In this document: positions 45,128 to 54,239 of the stretch, in pieces | Layout: the number at the start of each line of letters is the position of its first letter | Numbering within the stretch: the stretch's first letter is position 1 | DNA from: Polyangiaceae bacterium | GTDB lineage: Bacteria > Myxococcota_A > Polyangia > Polyangiales > Polyangiaceae | Reading direction: 5' to 3' | Assembly: GCA_009780955.1 (NCBI GenBank) | Contig: WQZB01000002.1 | Location: 97,474 to 161,473 of the forward strand | DNA: 64,000 bases | The notes under the pieces: model-generated | What the model was told of the DNA's origin: nothing | What the model saw: only the letters and a program-made list of their open reading frames with translations | Database searches by the model: none | Program-made: the position numbers and the translations under genes

Positions 45128-46065
45128 CGCCGCACTTCTGGTCACGCATTAGCGCCTTTTCGAGCGTGGTGTTCCTCGCGATCGGTTGCAACACGATCCT
45201 TGGCAACGAGGAAGGCGTGCTCACCACACCAACCGAGCCCGATGCTGCAACTGACGCCGCGCCGCCGACCGAGCCTGATGCCGCAACGCCGACAAAGCCT
45301 GATGCCACGGCATCAACCGAGCCTGATGCTGCGACTACGACCGAACCTGACGAGCCTGACGCTGCGATGCCCGATGGAGGCAATCCTGAAGAGCCTGGTG
45401 GCGAGGCCGATTCGCCGAGTAGCGATGACGACGCGTGCGCATTGAACGAACAACTCTGCGGCGGCAAGTGCGTGGGTCTGGATGATCCGAACTATGGTTG
45501 CGGGCAAAAGGGTTGTGTAGCGTGCGCGGTGCCTCACGCCACAGCCGCTTGCCAAGGCACGACGTGCATCATTGGCGCATGCGACGATGGATATGCAGAT
45601 TGCAATCAATCGGACGCCGACGGGTGCGAAGCGGATCTGTCGCAGGTAACGTCGTGTGGCGATTGCAACGTGCAATGCACGGGCACGACTCCCATCTGCA
45701 CGGCAGGACAGGCGCTTGGTACATTCGCATGCACTTCGGGCTGCAGCGCTGAGGCGCCTGGCCAGAGCCCAGATGCGTGCGGTGCAACGTGCGACGTGTG
45801 TCCCACGCCGGCGAATGCGGTTGCGCTGTGTACCAATGGCCACTGCACCGCGAGCTGTTTGGAGGGCTTTGCCGATTGCGATGCAATTGCCGGCAATGGT
45901 TGCGAAGCGGTTCTTGCGACCGATCCACTCAATTGTGGCGCGTGCGGGGTGTCATGCGACGGCGTGCCTTGCGTGGATGGAACCTGCCAAGTTCCTGCCG
46001 CAGATCCTGGCAACGCGGCTCCGGCGGCACCTGTAGCTCCCGCACCGGCGGTGCCGCTGCCGTAG
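45124..46065 (+). CDS. Cys-rich lipoprotein with Asp/Thr/Pro repeat stalk
   Basis: 313 aa from GTG 45124, overlapping the upstream stop (GTGA). Lipoprotein signal WSRISAFSSVVFLAIGC. Residues about 35-100 are degenerate TEPDAAT-type repeats, a surface stalk. The rest has about 28 cysteines in repeated modules such as CGGKCVGLDDPNYGCGQKGC and TSCGDCNVQCTGTTPICTAG, ending in a Pro/Ala tail. Such eukaryote-like Cys modules are typical of myxobacterial exoproteins. Ligand unknown. Confidence 0.78.
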   Translation: MTPHFWSRISAFSSVVFLAIGCNTILGNEEGVLTTPTEPDAATDAAPPTEPDAATPTKPDATASTEPDAATTTEPDEPDAAMPDGGNPEEPGGEADSPSSDDDACALNEQLCGGKCVGLDDPNYGCGQKGCVACAVPHATAACQGTTCIIGACDDGYADCNQSDADGCEADLSQVTSCGDCNVQCTGTTPICTAGQALGTFACTSGCSAEAPGQSPDACGATCDVCPTPANAVALCTNGHCTASCLEGFADCDAIAGNGCEAVLATDPLNCGACGVSCDGVPCVDGTCQVPAADPGNAAPAAPVAPAPAVPLP

Positions 46066-46222
46066 ACGGCTGGGCTCGTCATGTAGAGCTCAGCCGATTG
46101 GCCTATTGAAAGCGCCATTCGCTTCAAAGAAACTTTGTGGCACTTCAACGCAACTCTTTTTGCGAGCGGTCGACATAGACAACAGCGGTCGATTTTCGCC
46201 CGCCTTTCGAAAGGAATTTCCT

Positions 46223-47983
46223 ATGAAAAATTATTCTTTCGCTGGATTGCTCGTTGCTGTTGGCTGCCTCGCATCATGCGGCGGCGCGTTTGGTGATGCT
46301 CCAGGGTCATCGGGTTCATCCGATGGCGGGCCGTCGGGTCAAACCAATGGTGACACCGACTCCGGCGGTGGCGGGGGCAGCAAACTCGACGGCGGGAACG
46401 TTGACCCTGGCCCCACGTTCTCGTTCGTGCAAGCCGATGGCCCGGTGTATGTGCGGCAAGGGCAAGCCACCAACGTAACCATTAACATCGCGCGAAGCAT
46501 AACGCCCGGAACTGACATCAAAATCACTGCAACAAGTAAACCCAATGGCGTTACCGTGGGCTCGCTTACCATCCCACCCGGATCGAACAGCGAGCAACTG
46601 GCCATTACTCTCGACGAGTCCGTTCCTCAGGTTGACGAATCCACTCCTCAAAACGCATTGAACCTGACACTTCAGGGCTCTGCGGAGGGCGCGTCCGCCA
46701 TAGCAACCATGAATCTCCAGCTTTTCGTTGCGGGCAAGCCCGGCGCACCCGATACCACATTTGCGCCCAGTGGCGTCATTGAAGACGCATCAAACCATTT
46801 TTCGATACGTGCGGTCACTCAGCAAAGCAATGGCAAAATCCTTATTGGTACAAGGTTCCCCTACTACGGCACAGACGAGGTGATTCGCCTGAACGCCGAT
46901 GGCTTGGTCGATTCAACGTTTGCCGATTCTGGAATCCTCAAGAACTCTGGGTTCATTAACCTCGTGACCGCAGACACCAACGGCCGTATTTTAGTATCGG
47001 GCGGGTCGGGCATCTCCCGCTACACGGCCAACGGCGCCCCCGACACAACATTCAATACCACAGGCTCCGTTGGTATAGATTCATCGCTCCCTGCCGGTTG
47101 GACTTCTTTGTCAACTGATGCCGTCGCTGTGGGACAGGATGATAGTATCTATATCGGCGGATCGGCTAACGTTGGCTCCTTCGCAGCAGGAACAGCCGCT
47201 TTCCCATACGCATTCGTCCAAATCCCAAACAATGGGCGGCTGCCCGCTGGGCAAGGAAGCATGATCGGCTGCTCTAAATTTTGGGATAATAGTGATAATG
47301 CCGATAATACCAAGTCCTACCCATCCATTAATCAGCTGTCTCTGCTGCCAACTGGCGAGTTTGCTGGTGCGCTTGCTTTTGCCGGTACCGATGCGAGATC
47401 GACCGCTACCGGTGTACCCCTTGTAGGCATAGGCGTCGGTCGATTCCCGCAGCCGCAATCGTCATGTAATCTTGACCCGAGCTACGGAAACAAGGGAGGA
47501 GCCTGGTATTCTACGGACTGGAATTGGGTGACCGATGCTGTGTTCAATACCGATGGAAGTGTTGACTTGCTTGCGAGCAATGACAGCACAGGAGTCCATT
47601 CGCTTGTTCACATCGAAAAGGACGGGAAGTCAATGACCTATGTGGATTTGCCACTTTATAGCAGCGGTATCACGCGTGCGCCTGACGGTCGCTATCTTAT
47701 TGCAGGAGCGCAATCGTCACAAGCTGATTCCCTGATGGCTGTTGCCTATTACAAGCCTGATTTGACACCCGATACGTCCATTGGCGACAATCACGATGGT
47801 ATTGTTACCATATCCGTCCCCACCACCTTGACCTATGGTGGGAATCTCGATGTGTTTGGCATGCGCGCCGTATACACGCCCGACGGCTTGCGCACGGTGG
47901 TTGTGGGTGGTGCAATGGGGGCGCACTCCGGCAGTGGTGATACTGGCGAGGAACACCTCGTCGTGGCGCGCATTTGGAATTAG
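46223..47983 (+). CDS. Lipoprotein with delta-60-type repeats
   Basis: 586 aa; ATG 46223 follows AAGGAATTTCCT and opens a lipoprotein signal (YSFAGLLVAVGCLASC). A Gly/Ser/Asp-rich linker precedes a beta-sandwich (VTINIARSITPGTDIKITAT). From about residue 180 there are delta-60-like repeats: GAPDTTFAPSGVI, QQSNGKILIGTRF, NADGLVDSTFADSG and GAPDTTFNTTGSVG, expected to form a beta-propeller. Surface-exposed, function unknown. Confidence 0.8.
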   Translation: MKNYSFAGLLVAVGCLASCGGAFGDAPGSSGSSDGGPSGQTNGDTDSGGGGGSKLDGGNVDPGPTFSFVQADGPVYVRQGQATNVTINIARSITPGTDIKITATSKPNGVTVGSLTIPPGSNSEQLAITLDESVPQVDESTPQNALNLTLQGSAEGASAIATMNLQLFVAGKPGAPDTTFAPSGVIEDASNHFSIRAVTQQSNGKILIGTRFPYYGTDEVIRLNADGLVDSTFADSGILKNSGFINLVTADTNGRILVSGGSGISRYTANGAPDTTFNTTGSVGIDSSLPAGWTSLSTDAVAVGQDDSIYIGGSANVGSFAAGTAAFPYAFVQIPNNGRLPAGQGSMIGCSKFWDNSDNADNTKSYPSINQLSLLPTGEFAGALAFAGTDARSTATGVPLVGIGVGRFPQPQSSCNLDPSYGNKGGAWYSTDWNWVTDAVFNTDGSVDLLASNDSTGVHSLVHIEKDGKSMTYVDLPLYSSGITRAPDGRYLIAGAQSSQADSLMAVAYYKPDLTPDTSIGDNHDGIVTISVPTTLTYGGNLDVFGMRAVYTPDGLRTVVVGGAMGAHSGSGDTGEEHLVVARIWN

Positions 47984-48002
47984 GACGCGTCGTTGGTTGG
48001 TC

Positions 48003-48030
48003 GTAGGGGCGTATGGCCATACGCCCCTAC
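48003..48030. repeat. Extragenic palindrome type A, copy 5
   Basis: Identical to the other four copies; 20 nt after the delta-60 gene stop. The remaining bases to 48276 hold no supported gene. Confidence 0.95.
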
Positions 48031-48276
48031 GCGCCCCTGTCGCCGCCACCCCAAATTCTGTCGGCGACAGGTGGCGGCGCCTGCATTTCGCGCATTTTTC
48101 AGGCAAATCATGGCATGCGGCAATTGGCGCGCGATGTGCTCTTGGAGCGGCAAGCACCCATGCTACGCTCTTCAATCATGCATCATGGCGCGCGCGAATG
48201 GCATCATCGTGGTTTACACCATAGTGTTAATCGGCTGCCGCGGGATTGGCGTGACTGGGAGCTGTCCGAGGAGACC

Positions 48277-49038
48277 ATGCCTCAGTCCGATAGCCACAAT
48301 GACGCCATCAAGCTGGTCGAAGCAATTCTCACCTGGTGGGCGCGCTCGCAGCCCAATACCAAAGTGGTACGCGACCTGGCCATTCGTTGGATGAAAGATC
48401 GCCACCAGGTTGGCTTCGACCCGGATATAGCCGTGTTTCGTCCGGCGCCTCCCATCGATCCCGACGGGGATTTGCGCAGCGTACGTACGTGGGAGCCGGG
48501 GCACACGCCGCCGATATTGGCCATTGAGGTGGTGAGCAATACGAATCCGCGCAAAGACTACGAGGTTGTGCCTGACAAGTGTGAGGCATGCGGAACACCG
48601 GAATTGTGCGTTTTCGATCCTCATCTTGCCGGGCCTCGCCGCACTCGTGGTCATGGTGAAGATGACGGACCGCATCGCTTGCAGCTATGGCGGCACGATG
48701 CAAACGGGAAATTCAAGCGAGTTTATGCGGGCGACGGCCCGGTGTATTCGCCCACGCTCAATGCGTATTTTATTGCGGTCGACGAAGGTCGCAAATTACG
48801 CATTTCCGACGACGAAGCCGGCTTGCAATGGTGGCTTACCAGCGAGGAAGCAGAACGGAAAGCCAAAGAAGAAGAGCGAGCCGAAAAAGTGGCGGCACGA
48901 ACAGCCAAAGAGGCGGAACGGAGAGCCAAGGAAGAAGCGTTGGCACGCGAAGCGATGGAGCGAGCCGCCAAGGAAGAAGCGTTGGCACGCATTGCGGAGC
49001 TCGAAGCGCAACTTGCCAAAGCAACGCAGAAGACGTGA
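48277..49038 (+). CDS. Uma2-family restriction-endonuclease-fold protein
   Basis: 253 aa from ATG 48277 with GAGGAG at 48268-48273; the frame also opens upstream but through a palindrome. VGFDPDIAVFRPAPPIDPDG and PPILAIEVVSNTNPRKDYEV hold the PD-D-ExK-type core (Asp, then Glu-x-Val), and KCEACGTPELCVFDPHLAGP matches the Uma2 strand pattern (yeelGvpElwvvDp). The C-terminal 75 residues are a Lys/Glu/Ala coiled coil (AERKAKEEERAEKVAARTAK). Uma2 proteins are abundant and of unclear role. Confidence 0.83.
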   Translation: MPQSDSHNDAIKLVEAILTWWARSQPNTKVVRDLAIRWMKDRHQVGFDPDIAVFRPAPPIDPDGDLRSVRTWEPGHTPPILAIEVVSNTNPRKDYEVVPDKCEACGTPELCVFDPHLAGPRRTRGHGEDDGPHRLQLWRHDANGKFKRVYAGDGPVYSPTLNAYFIAVDEGRKLRISDDEAGLQWWLTSEEAERKAKEEERAEKVAARTAKEAERRAKEEALAREAMERAAKEEALARIAELEAQLAKATQKT

Positions 49039-49093
49039 ATATGGGTCGGCCCAGGGAGGCTCTCAATGAGGCAGTGCTATTGGCGAGCTTCAC

Positions 49094-49234
49094 GTGGTTC
49101 ACGCGCTGAAGAACGCCATGGCGTGTGTCTCAGCAGAAGCGAAATGGAAAGTGTCTGGTCCGGATCTCGACGGAGAGATGCTAACGGCTGTAGTGGTGTT
49201 CGAAGCGGGAATTGTCGTGGTCACGGTGTTTTGA
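49094..49234 (+). CDS. Short DUF4258-like toxin C-terminus
   Basis: From GTG 49094 the frame reads VVHALKNAMACVSAEAKWKV and then GPDLDGEMLTAVVVFEAGIV, ending VVVTVF. This matches the end of DUF4258-type small toxins that sit before HTH antitoxins. At 46 codons it is about half the usual length; a stop at 49067-49069 blocks the frame upstream. It may be truncated, or may start at an unusual codon. The stop is 11 nt before the HTH gene. Confidence 0.5.
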   Translation: MVHALKNAMACVSAEAKWKVSGPDLDGEMLTAVVVFEAGIVVVTVF

Positions 49235-49245
49235 GGAGGCGGCCA

Positions 49246-49746
49246 ATGGGAACAAATCTGAGCAAGTGCGTCTCGTGTGGCTTTGCTGGCAAGCTCGAGG
49301 CAACGAGCGAAGACGAGTCCGTCACGGTAGGTAGTCACACCTTTACCGGGGTTATTCCGGCAGAGCGGTGCCCAAAGTGCGACGAGATCTACACCGACGC
49401 GAGCGATCACCGTGCTTTCGCCTGCCATGTCGCACGTGCCTTGATCGATGCCGGTGAGGTGAGCGGCTCGGTATTTCGTTTCTTCCGGCACACATTGGGA
49501 CTGACAGAGGCTTCTTTAGCGAACCTCCTTGGAGTTTCGGCAGACACAGTGAGTCGATGGGAGCGAGGCCAACGCGATGTCGATCGCCTTGCATGGGCAA
49601 CAGTCGCAGGGTTGGTTTTTGATGAAATCGAGGAGCGACCGCGAATGCGTCACGTCCTTGAAGTGATGCGAACTCCGGGGCCCCCTCTTGCAAAGGCCGT
49701 GAGGCTCGATGGGGCACGCCCCACGTGTACCTCCGGTTCACGGTAG
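49246..49746 (+). CDS. Zinc-ribbon HTH antitoxin (MqsA/YgiT-like)
   Basis: 166 aa; ATG 49246 follows a strong GAGGAGGC site. N-terminal zinc ribbon with CVSCG and CPKCDE pairs, then a Cro/CI HTH (HTLGLTEASLANLLGVSADT, VSRWERGQRDVD). This is the MqsA/YgiT antitoxin layout, where the HTH autoregulates the pair. The DUF4258-like frame immediately upstream would be its toxin. The last 25 residues are Pro/Arg-rich. Confidence 0.82.
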   Translation: MGTNLSKCVSCGFAGKLEATSEDESVTVGSHTFTGVIPAERCPKCDEIYTDASDHRAFACHVARALIDAGEVSGSVFRFFRHTLGLTEASLANLLGVSADTVSRWERGQRDVDRLAWATVAGLVFDEIEERPRMRHVLEVMRTPGPPLAKAVRLDGARPTCTSGSR

Positions 49747-49833
49747 CTTTTTGTGGAAGTGCCTCAACCGAAAACGCCACTGCGGTTAGGCAAATGGCGT
49801 TTGCGTGGCGCTCGTGAAGTCCCGGCAGTAATG

Positions 49834-51198
49834 TTAGCGCGCGTCGTTGCGATCGGTGCAGGCGAAACCAACGCTAATGCTTGCGTTTTGCGTGCGAACG
49901 TTGTCGCACGTGCTTGGGCAAAGCACAACATGCGTTGGCGTTGCGCCTGCCGTGTCGTTGTCGAAATGCCAGGCGTTGTCGGCCGCGCAAGTGGGATCGT
50001 ACGGAAACGTTTGTGGGTCCTGCCCAGGAAACGTGACATTCACATTAACTTTGTTGAAGTCGATTCCGCGCCCGTCCGGTGGTGCCGGAATGGTGAAATC
50101 GCAGCTTATGACTTGGCCGCGGATTTTAGTGAGTTGATCGTTAAGATTCCCCGAGGTCGTGGTTGGGTCTGAGTTAACGGAGACAAACATGGGTGTAGTG
50201 CCACCGGCAGTCGCAATGGTTGTGAGATTATCGACATCAGCTTGCGAGCTGAAGTCCGCGCCGATACCGATGACATACGTTAATATGTTGTCGTTGTCGT
50301 GCGCTGGACCAATGAAATCGCTGGCAATGGTGCCCATCTCTTGTTGCTGATCTGTTTGCCGCTGTGTAATAATCTGCTCTGCTGTGTAATTTGAAGAAGC
50401 CGGATACTGTCCAAGCCATGCACATTGCTGAGGATTCGCCCGAGCACAACAATACGGCTCGCCATCGGTGACGAGAACGATGACCGCTTTTTCCGTTGGT
50501 CTAGCCTGGTTGAGCTTATTTGCCTGATCAATGGCTCCCCTAACCGCGGCGCGCGTAGGCGTGTCGCCCCACGGCGCACGGACCGTTTGACCGGTTGGAT
50601 CCGTTGTGGTGGTTGGATTGGGGATTTGGTCGATCTTGGATTTGAACTGCCCACTAACGTCTGGCAGCGCAATGAGTGGAACGTCTGCTTTTCCGTCGCC
50701 GTAGTCTTCCCATTGGCATGAGTTCGCATTACCGTATTCGGAGTCGCCAGTTGCGGCGGCATCATTTTTTGACTTCACACCTGCAGGTCGGGGAAAGAAT
50801 GTGAGAGCGGCATTCATTCCCGCTGACTCTGGAGTAGTAACGAATTGCTCGATGGCTTCGGTGACAGGGAACCATTTGTTTTGAGGTAAGTAGCTTTTAT
50901 CTTCGTTCACGTCGCCCATGCTGCCAGATGCATCAAGCATAAAGACAAGGTTCACTGTCGTGAGCTGAGCATCTGAGCTAACTGTTTTGCAATTCGCTCC
51001 GTCGCCGGTGTTGCCGCCGGTACTGGTGTCGCTGCCGTCGGTGCCGAATTGCGGTCCACCGGTCCCCGAATTTCCGCCGTCAACGCCGTTGCCGTCGGGG
51101 TTGCCGAACTCGCTGCTGTTGTTAGAACTGCTGCATGCCACGGCGAGTGCGCCGCCGACAAGCATGCTGAAACCAAGCCCAAATAGAGATAAGCGCAT
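49834..51198 (-). CDS. VWA-domain lipoprotein
   Basis: 454 aa with lipoprotein signal SLFGLGFSMLVGGALAVAC and a Gly/Asn/Ser/Asp-rich linker (about 22-70). The von Willebrand A domain follows: VNLVFMLDASGSMGDVNE has the MIDAS DxSxS, and VIVLVTDGEPYCCARANP has the later Asp. ILTYVIGIGADF completes the fold. A C-terminal Cys-containing beta domain (VISCDFTIPAPPDGRGIDFN) ends in VGFACT. Likely a surface metal-dependent adhesin. Divergent from rpsD. Confidence 0.85.
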   Translation of the reverse strand: MRLSLFGLGFSMLVGGALAVACSSSNNSSEFGNPDGNGVDGGNSGTGGPQFGTDGSDTSTGGNTGDGANCKTVSSDAQLTTVNLVFMLDASGSMGDVNEDKSYLPQNKWFPVTEAIEQFVTTPESAGMNAALTFFPRPAGVKSKNDAAATGDSEYGNANSCQWEDYGDGKADVPLIALPDVSGQFKSKIDQIPNPTTTTDPTGQTVRAPWGDTPTRAAVRGAIDQANKLNQARPTEKAVIVLVTDGEPYCCARANPQQCAWLGQYPASSNYTAEQIITQRQTDQQQEMGTIASDFIGPAHDNDNILTYVIGIGADFSSQADVDNLTTIATAGGTTPMFVSVNSDPTTTSGNLNDQLTKIRGQVISCDFTIPAPPDGRGIDFNKVNVNVTFPGQDPQTFPYDPTCAADNAWHFDNDTAGATPTHVVLCPSTCDNVRTQNASISVGFACTDRNDAR

Positions 51199-51523
51199 GA
51201 GAGACCTCCACGAAGCTGCTCAATTACTGTAAGGCATGCTTGCGATTTTTGCGCCTAAAAAATCGCGCGTCACCGTGGATCGGTCGTACTTGCACCGATA
51301 AAGCTTGAATTCACTAGACCTTTGCGCTTTCGCCTGGCCTTCGCGTTGGCTTTGTTTGTCTTGGCTCTTGCCATTTCTGGGAGCTCGGCTAAATAGCCAA
51401 CCCCCGCTCTAGCAGGATGCTGAAAAAGTTTTCAGCCTCTTGCAGGGCAAGCCGGGAAGTGAAACGTCTGGCCTTTGCAGGCGACGTGTAAACCGGTTCT
51501 TTTCCCACAAAAAGAAGGAAGAA
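51199..51523. other. Divergent promoter region between the VWA gene and rpsD
   Basis: 325 bp without a supported gene. It holds a near-perfect GCTGAAAA/TTTTCAGC inverted repeat (51420-51437) flanked by CTAGCAGGAT and CTCTTGCAGG, possibly an old element end or a leader hairpin. The long rpsD leader could bind S4 for autoregulation, but no match to a known S4 site was recognised. Confidence 0.4.
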
Positions 51524-52153
51524 ATGGCTCGTTACATTGGCCCTGTTTGCAAGCTTTGCCGCCGCGAAGGCACGAAGCTGTTTCTCAAAGGCGAGCGCTG
51601 CTACACCGACAAGTGTTCGGTCTCGCGCCGCCCATACCCGCCTGGCCAGCACGGCCAAGGTCGCGTCAAGCTCACCGAATATGCCGTTCGCCTTCGCGAA
51701 AAGCAAAAGGTTCGCCGCGTTTACGGCGTTCTCGAGCAACAGTTCCGCGCGTATTACTTCGACGCCACTCGCCGCAAAGGCCGCACCGGCGAGCAAATGC
51801 TGGGGCTGGTGGAAAGCCGCCTCGACAACGTGGTCCATCGCCTTGGCTTCGCGTCGTCGCGCAACGAAGCACGCCAGCTTGTCAAGCACGCGCACATTCT
51901 GGTCAACGGCAAACGCGTCGACATCCCGTCGTACCTTCTCAAGGCCGGCGACAAAGTCGAAGTGCACGAAAAAAGCCGGGGCATTGCGTTCATTGCCGCG
52001 GCGCTTGCCCAGGTCGATCGCCGTGCGCAGCTCTCGTGGCTCGAGCTCGATAAAGCCAATTTCTCTGGCATTTTCAAAGGTGCGCCAGTTCGCGAAGAAC
52101 TGAACGAGCCGTCCATTCGCGAGCAACTTGTCGTCGAGTACTACTCTCGCTGA
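51524..52153 (+). CDS. rpsD: 30S ribosomal protein S4
   Basis: 209 aa, binds 16S rRNA early in 30S assembly. MARYIGPVCKLCRREGTKLF and CYTDKCSVSRRPYPPGQHGQ carry the four cysteines of the zinc-type (C+) S4. RLDNVVHRLGFASSRNEARQ starts the S4 RNA-binding domain. ATG 51524 has AAGAAGGAAGAA before it. rpsM and rpsK, which usually precede it in the alpha operon, are absent; the next gene upstream is divergent. Confidence 0.98.
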   Translation: MARYIGPVCKLCRREGTKLFLKGERCYTDKCSVSRRPYPPGQHGQGRVKLTEYAVRLREKQKVRRVYGVLEQQFRAYYFDATRRKGRTGEQMLGLVESRLDNVVHRLGFASSRNEARQLVKHAHILVNGKRVDIPSYLLKAGDKVEVHEKSRGIAFIAAALAQVDRRAQLSWLELDKANFSGIFKGAPVREELNEPSIREQLVVEYYSR

Positions 52154-52190
52154 TTTTTCAGGCTAATCACGCTGATTGGTTTCGTTTTAG

Positions 52191-52330
52191 AGGATGTTTA
52201 CCAGCCGTCGCGAGCGAATTGAGGCTAGGGCGGGCGCGAGGAGCCCGCGTAAGCGTACTTGTCGTACGTGCGCAGGCACCGCAGCGCCCAACCGAAGCAT
52301 CGATTCGCGCAGCAGGCTGGTAAACATCCT
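52191..52330. mobile_element. MITE-like long imperfect palindrome between rpsD and rpoA
   Basis: AGGATGTTTACCAGCC (52191-52206) and its exact inverse GGCTGGTAAACATCCT (52315-52330) bound a 140-bp segment whose arms go on pairing imperfectly to a GTAC-rich centre near 52254-52268. No coding capacity. It would form a large hairpin in the rpsD-rpoA transcript. Confidence 0.7.
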
Positions 52331-52423
52331 CATTACACGGGCAGGCGACGGCGCGCGCCGGAGAGCGGGTTCGAAAGCGCCGCGGGATCGCCGCGTGAAC
52401 ACATTGCAAAAGGAGCAGATCGT

Positions 52424-53446
52424 ATGAGCAGCATCGTAACGCGCAACTGGCGGGACCTCATTCGTCCTCGCGGCATCCAAGTGGAGCAAGAAACGCTGAC
52501 CGAGTTCTACGGTCGCTTCTCGTGCGAACCGCTCGAGCGTGGCTACGGCATCACGCTTGGAAACTCGCTTCGGCGTGTTCTTCTCTCGTCGCTTCAGGGT
52601 GCGGCCATCACTGCCATTCGCATCGACGGCGCGCTTCACGAATTTACGACCATTGGCGATGTCGTGGAAGACGTGACCGACATCATTCTCAACCTCAAAG
52701 AGGTTGTTCTCAAAGCAGCCACCGCGAAAACCTATACGGTTCGCATCGACAAAGAAGGGCCGGGTCCTGTTTTTGCGCGTGACATTCAGCTCGTCGACGG
52801 CTTGCAGGTGCTAAACCCCGATCACCTCATTGCCACGCTCGACAAAAAGGGCCCTTTGGCCATGGAAATCACGGTGAACGTGGGCCGCGGCTACGTACCT
52901 GCCGAGAAGAATAAAACGGCCACCATGGCCATCGGCACAATTCCGATCGACGCGCTTTTTTCGCCCATTCGCAAAGTCAACTACACGGTGACCAATGCGC
53001 GCGTTGGTCAGGTTACCGACTACGACAAGCTTATCCTCGAAGTTTGGAGCAACGGCACCGTCAAGCCTGCCGACGCCGTTGCCTACGCGGCGAAAATCCT
53101 GAAAGAGCAACTGTCGATTTTCATCAACTTCGAGGAAACCGAAGAAGCCTCGTACGTTCAAGGCACATCCGAGGAAGAGCCGCTCAACGAAAACCTTTTT
53201 CGCAGCGTCGACGAGCTGGAACTGACCGTTCGCTCGGCCAATTGCATGCAAAATGCAAACATAACGCTCATCGGCGAGCTCGTTCAGCGCAGCGAGCAAG
53301 ACATGCTAAAAACGAAGAATTTCGGCCGCAAAAGCCTCAAAGAAATCAAAGAAATCTTGCAGAACATGGGGCTTGCCCTCGGCATGAAAATCGACAACTG
53401 GCCCCAGATGCTCGAGCGCTGGAAGGCCCAGCAAGCTCAAAACTAA
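52424..53446 (+). CDS. rpoA: DNA-directed RNA polymerase subunit alpha
   Basis: 340 aa; ATG 52424 with AAAAGGAGC upstream. N-terminal dimerisation domain: [20 protein letters not shown] and [20 protein letters not shown]. The linker precedes an intact C-terminal domain ([40 protein letters not shown]) that contacts UP elements and activators. Between rpsD and rplQ as in the alpha operon, but separated from rpsD by a hairpin element. Confidence 0.98.
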   Translation: MSSIVTRNWRDLIRPRGIQVEQETLTEFYGRFSCEPLERGYGITLGNSLRRVLLSSLQGAAITAIRIDGALHEFTTIGDVVEDVTDIILNLKEVVLKAATAKTYTVRIDKEGPGPVFARDIQLVDGLQVLNPDHLIATLDKKGPLAMEITVNVGRGYVPAEKNKTATMAIGTIPIDALFSPIRKVNYTVTNARVGQVTDYDKLILEVWSNGTVKPADAVAYAAKILKEQLSIFINFEETEEASYVQGTSEEEPLNENLFRSVDELELTVRSANCMQNANITLIGELVQRSEQDMLKTKNFGRKSLKEIKEILQNMGLALGMKIDNWPQMLERWKAQQAQN

Positions 53447-53502
53447 GCGGCACTCAAAGCCCGTTCCAAAGCCCATTCCAAGGGCTGTTTATCGAGGACG
53501 TC

Positions 53503-54024
53503 ATGCGACATCAAAATGCGGGTCGAAAATTCGACCGAAACACCAGCAGCCGCCGCGCCATGTTCCGCAACTTGGCAGCAAATCTCATTTTGCACGAACG
53601 AATCGAAACAACGAACGCCAAGGCGAAAGAGCTCCGCATCGTTGCCGAGCGCCTCATCACCAAGGCTCGGCGTCTCGGCAAAGCCGCTTACACCCCGCAA
53701 GCCGAGCTCTCCGAAAGCGAAAAGGCGCGGCGTTTGGCAACCAAGCGTCTGCTTTCGGCGTACCTTCCGCGCTGGGGAACCATCGCGAAAGGCGCAACAG
53801 CTGCCAGCGAAGGCAAAGAAGCCAGCGAAGCCAGCACGAAAAAGGTCGATCTGATCGAAAAAGTGCTCATCGATCTCGGCAAGCGTTTCGCTTCGCGCCC
53901 AGGTGGCTACACGCGCATCATCAAGCTTGGTCCGCGCCGCGGCGACAACGCCCCTGTCGTGATCATCGAGCTCGTCGACAAGGCGTTACCGCCTGAGGCA
54001 TCTGCGGCGGAAGCGACCGCCTAA
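53503..54024 (+). CDS. rplQ: 50S ribosomal protein L17
   Basis: 173 aa, longer than the about 125-aa E. coli protein because of an insertion (about 90-115, KGATAASEGKEASEASTKK) and a C-terminal Ala/Glu tail. MRHQNAGRKFDRNTSSRRAM, ILHERIETTNAKAKELRIVA and RPGGYTRIIKLGPRRGDNAP are diagnostic. ATG 53503, 56 nt after rpoA. Such extended L17 proteins are seen in myxobacteria, from memory. Confidence 0.96.
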   Translation: MRHQNAGRKFDRNTSSRRAMFRNLAANLILHERIETTNAKAKELRIVAERLITKARRLGKAAYTPQAELSESEKARRLATKRLLSAYLPRWGTIAKGATAASEGKEASEASTKKVDLIEKVLIDLGKRFASRPGGYTRIIKLGPRRGDNAPVVIIELVDKALPPEASAAEATA

Positions 54025-54035
54025 ACCGCGAAATC

Positions 54036-54207
54036 GTAGGGGCGGCCCTTGTGGGTGCCCCACCTCGATGGGGGCAGGTGCCCCCATCGAGGTGGGGCAG
54101 GTGCCCCCATCGAGGTGGGGCAGACACGGGGGTCTGCCCCTACACGCAACCGTCAACCAAACACATCACACCGCATAATCGTAGGGGCGGCCCCCTGTGG
54201 CCGCCCT
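54036..54207. repeat. Palindrome-type repeats with two tandem 23-bp units
   Basis: Begins GTAGGGGCGGCCC (54036). From about 54049 to 54150 it contains CCCCACCTCGATGGGGGCAG and two copies of GGTGCCCCCATCGAGGTGGG in tandem, closing in GGGGTCTGCCCCTAC. A further GTAGGGGCGGCCCCCTGTGG copy is at 54181-54207. They fill the convergent gap between rplQ and the acylphosphatase gene. Confidence 0.85.
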
Positions 54208-54239
54208 TCTTCATCGCGTCTGCGTCAAATCGAAAGCGG

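Noticed and set aside
48003..48276. Start of the Uma2 gene inside the type-A palindrome (ATG 48013)
   Set aside because: ATG 48277 has a GAGGAG site and starts directly before family-like sequence; the 88 extra residues look unstructured.
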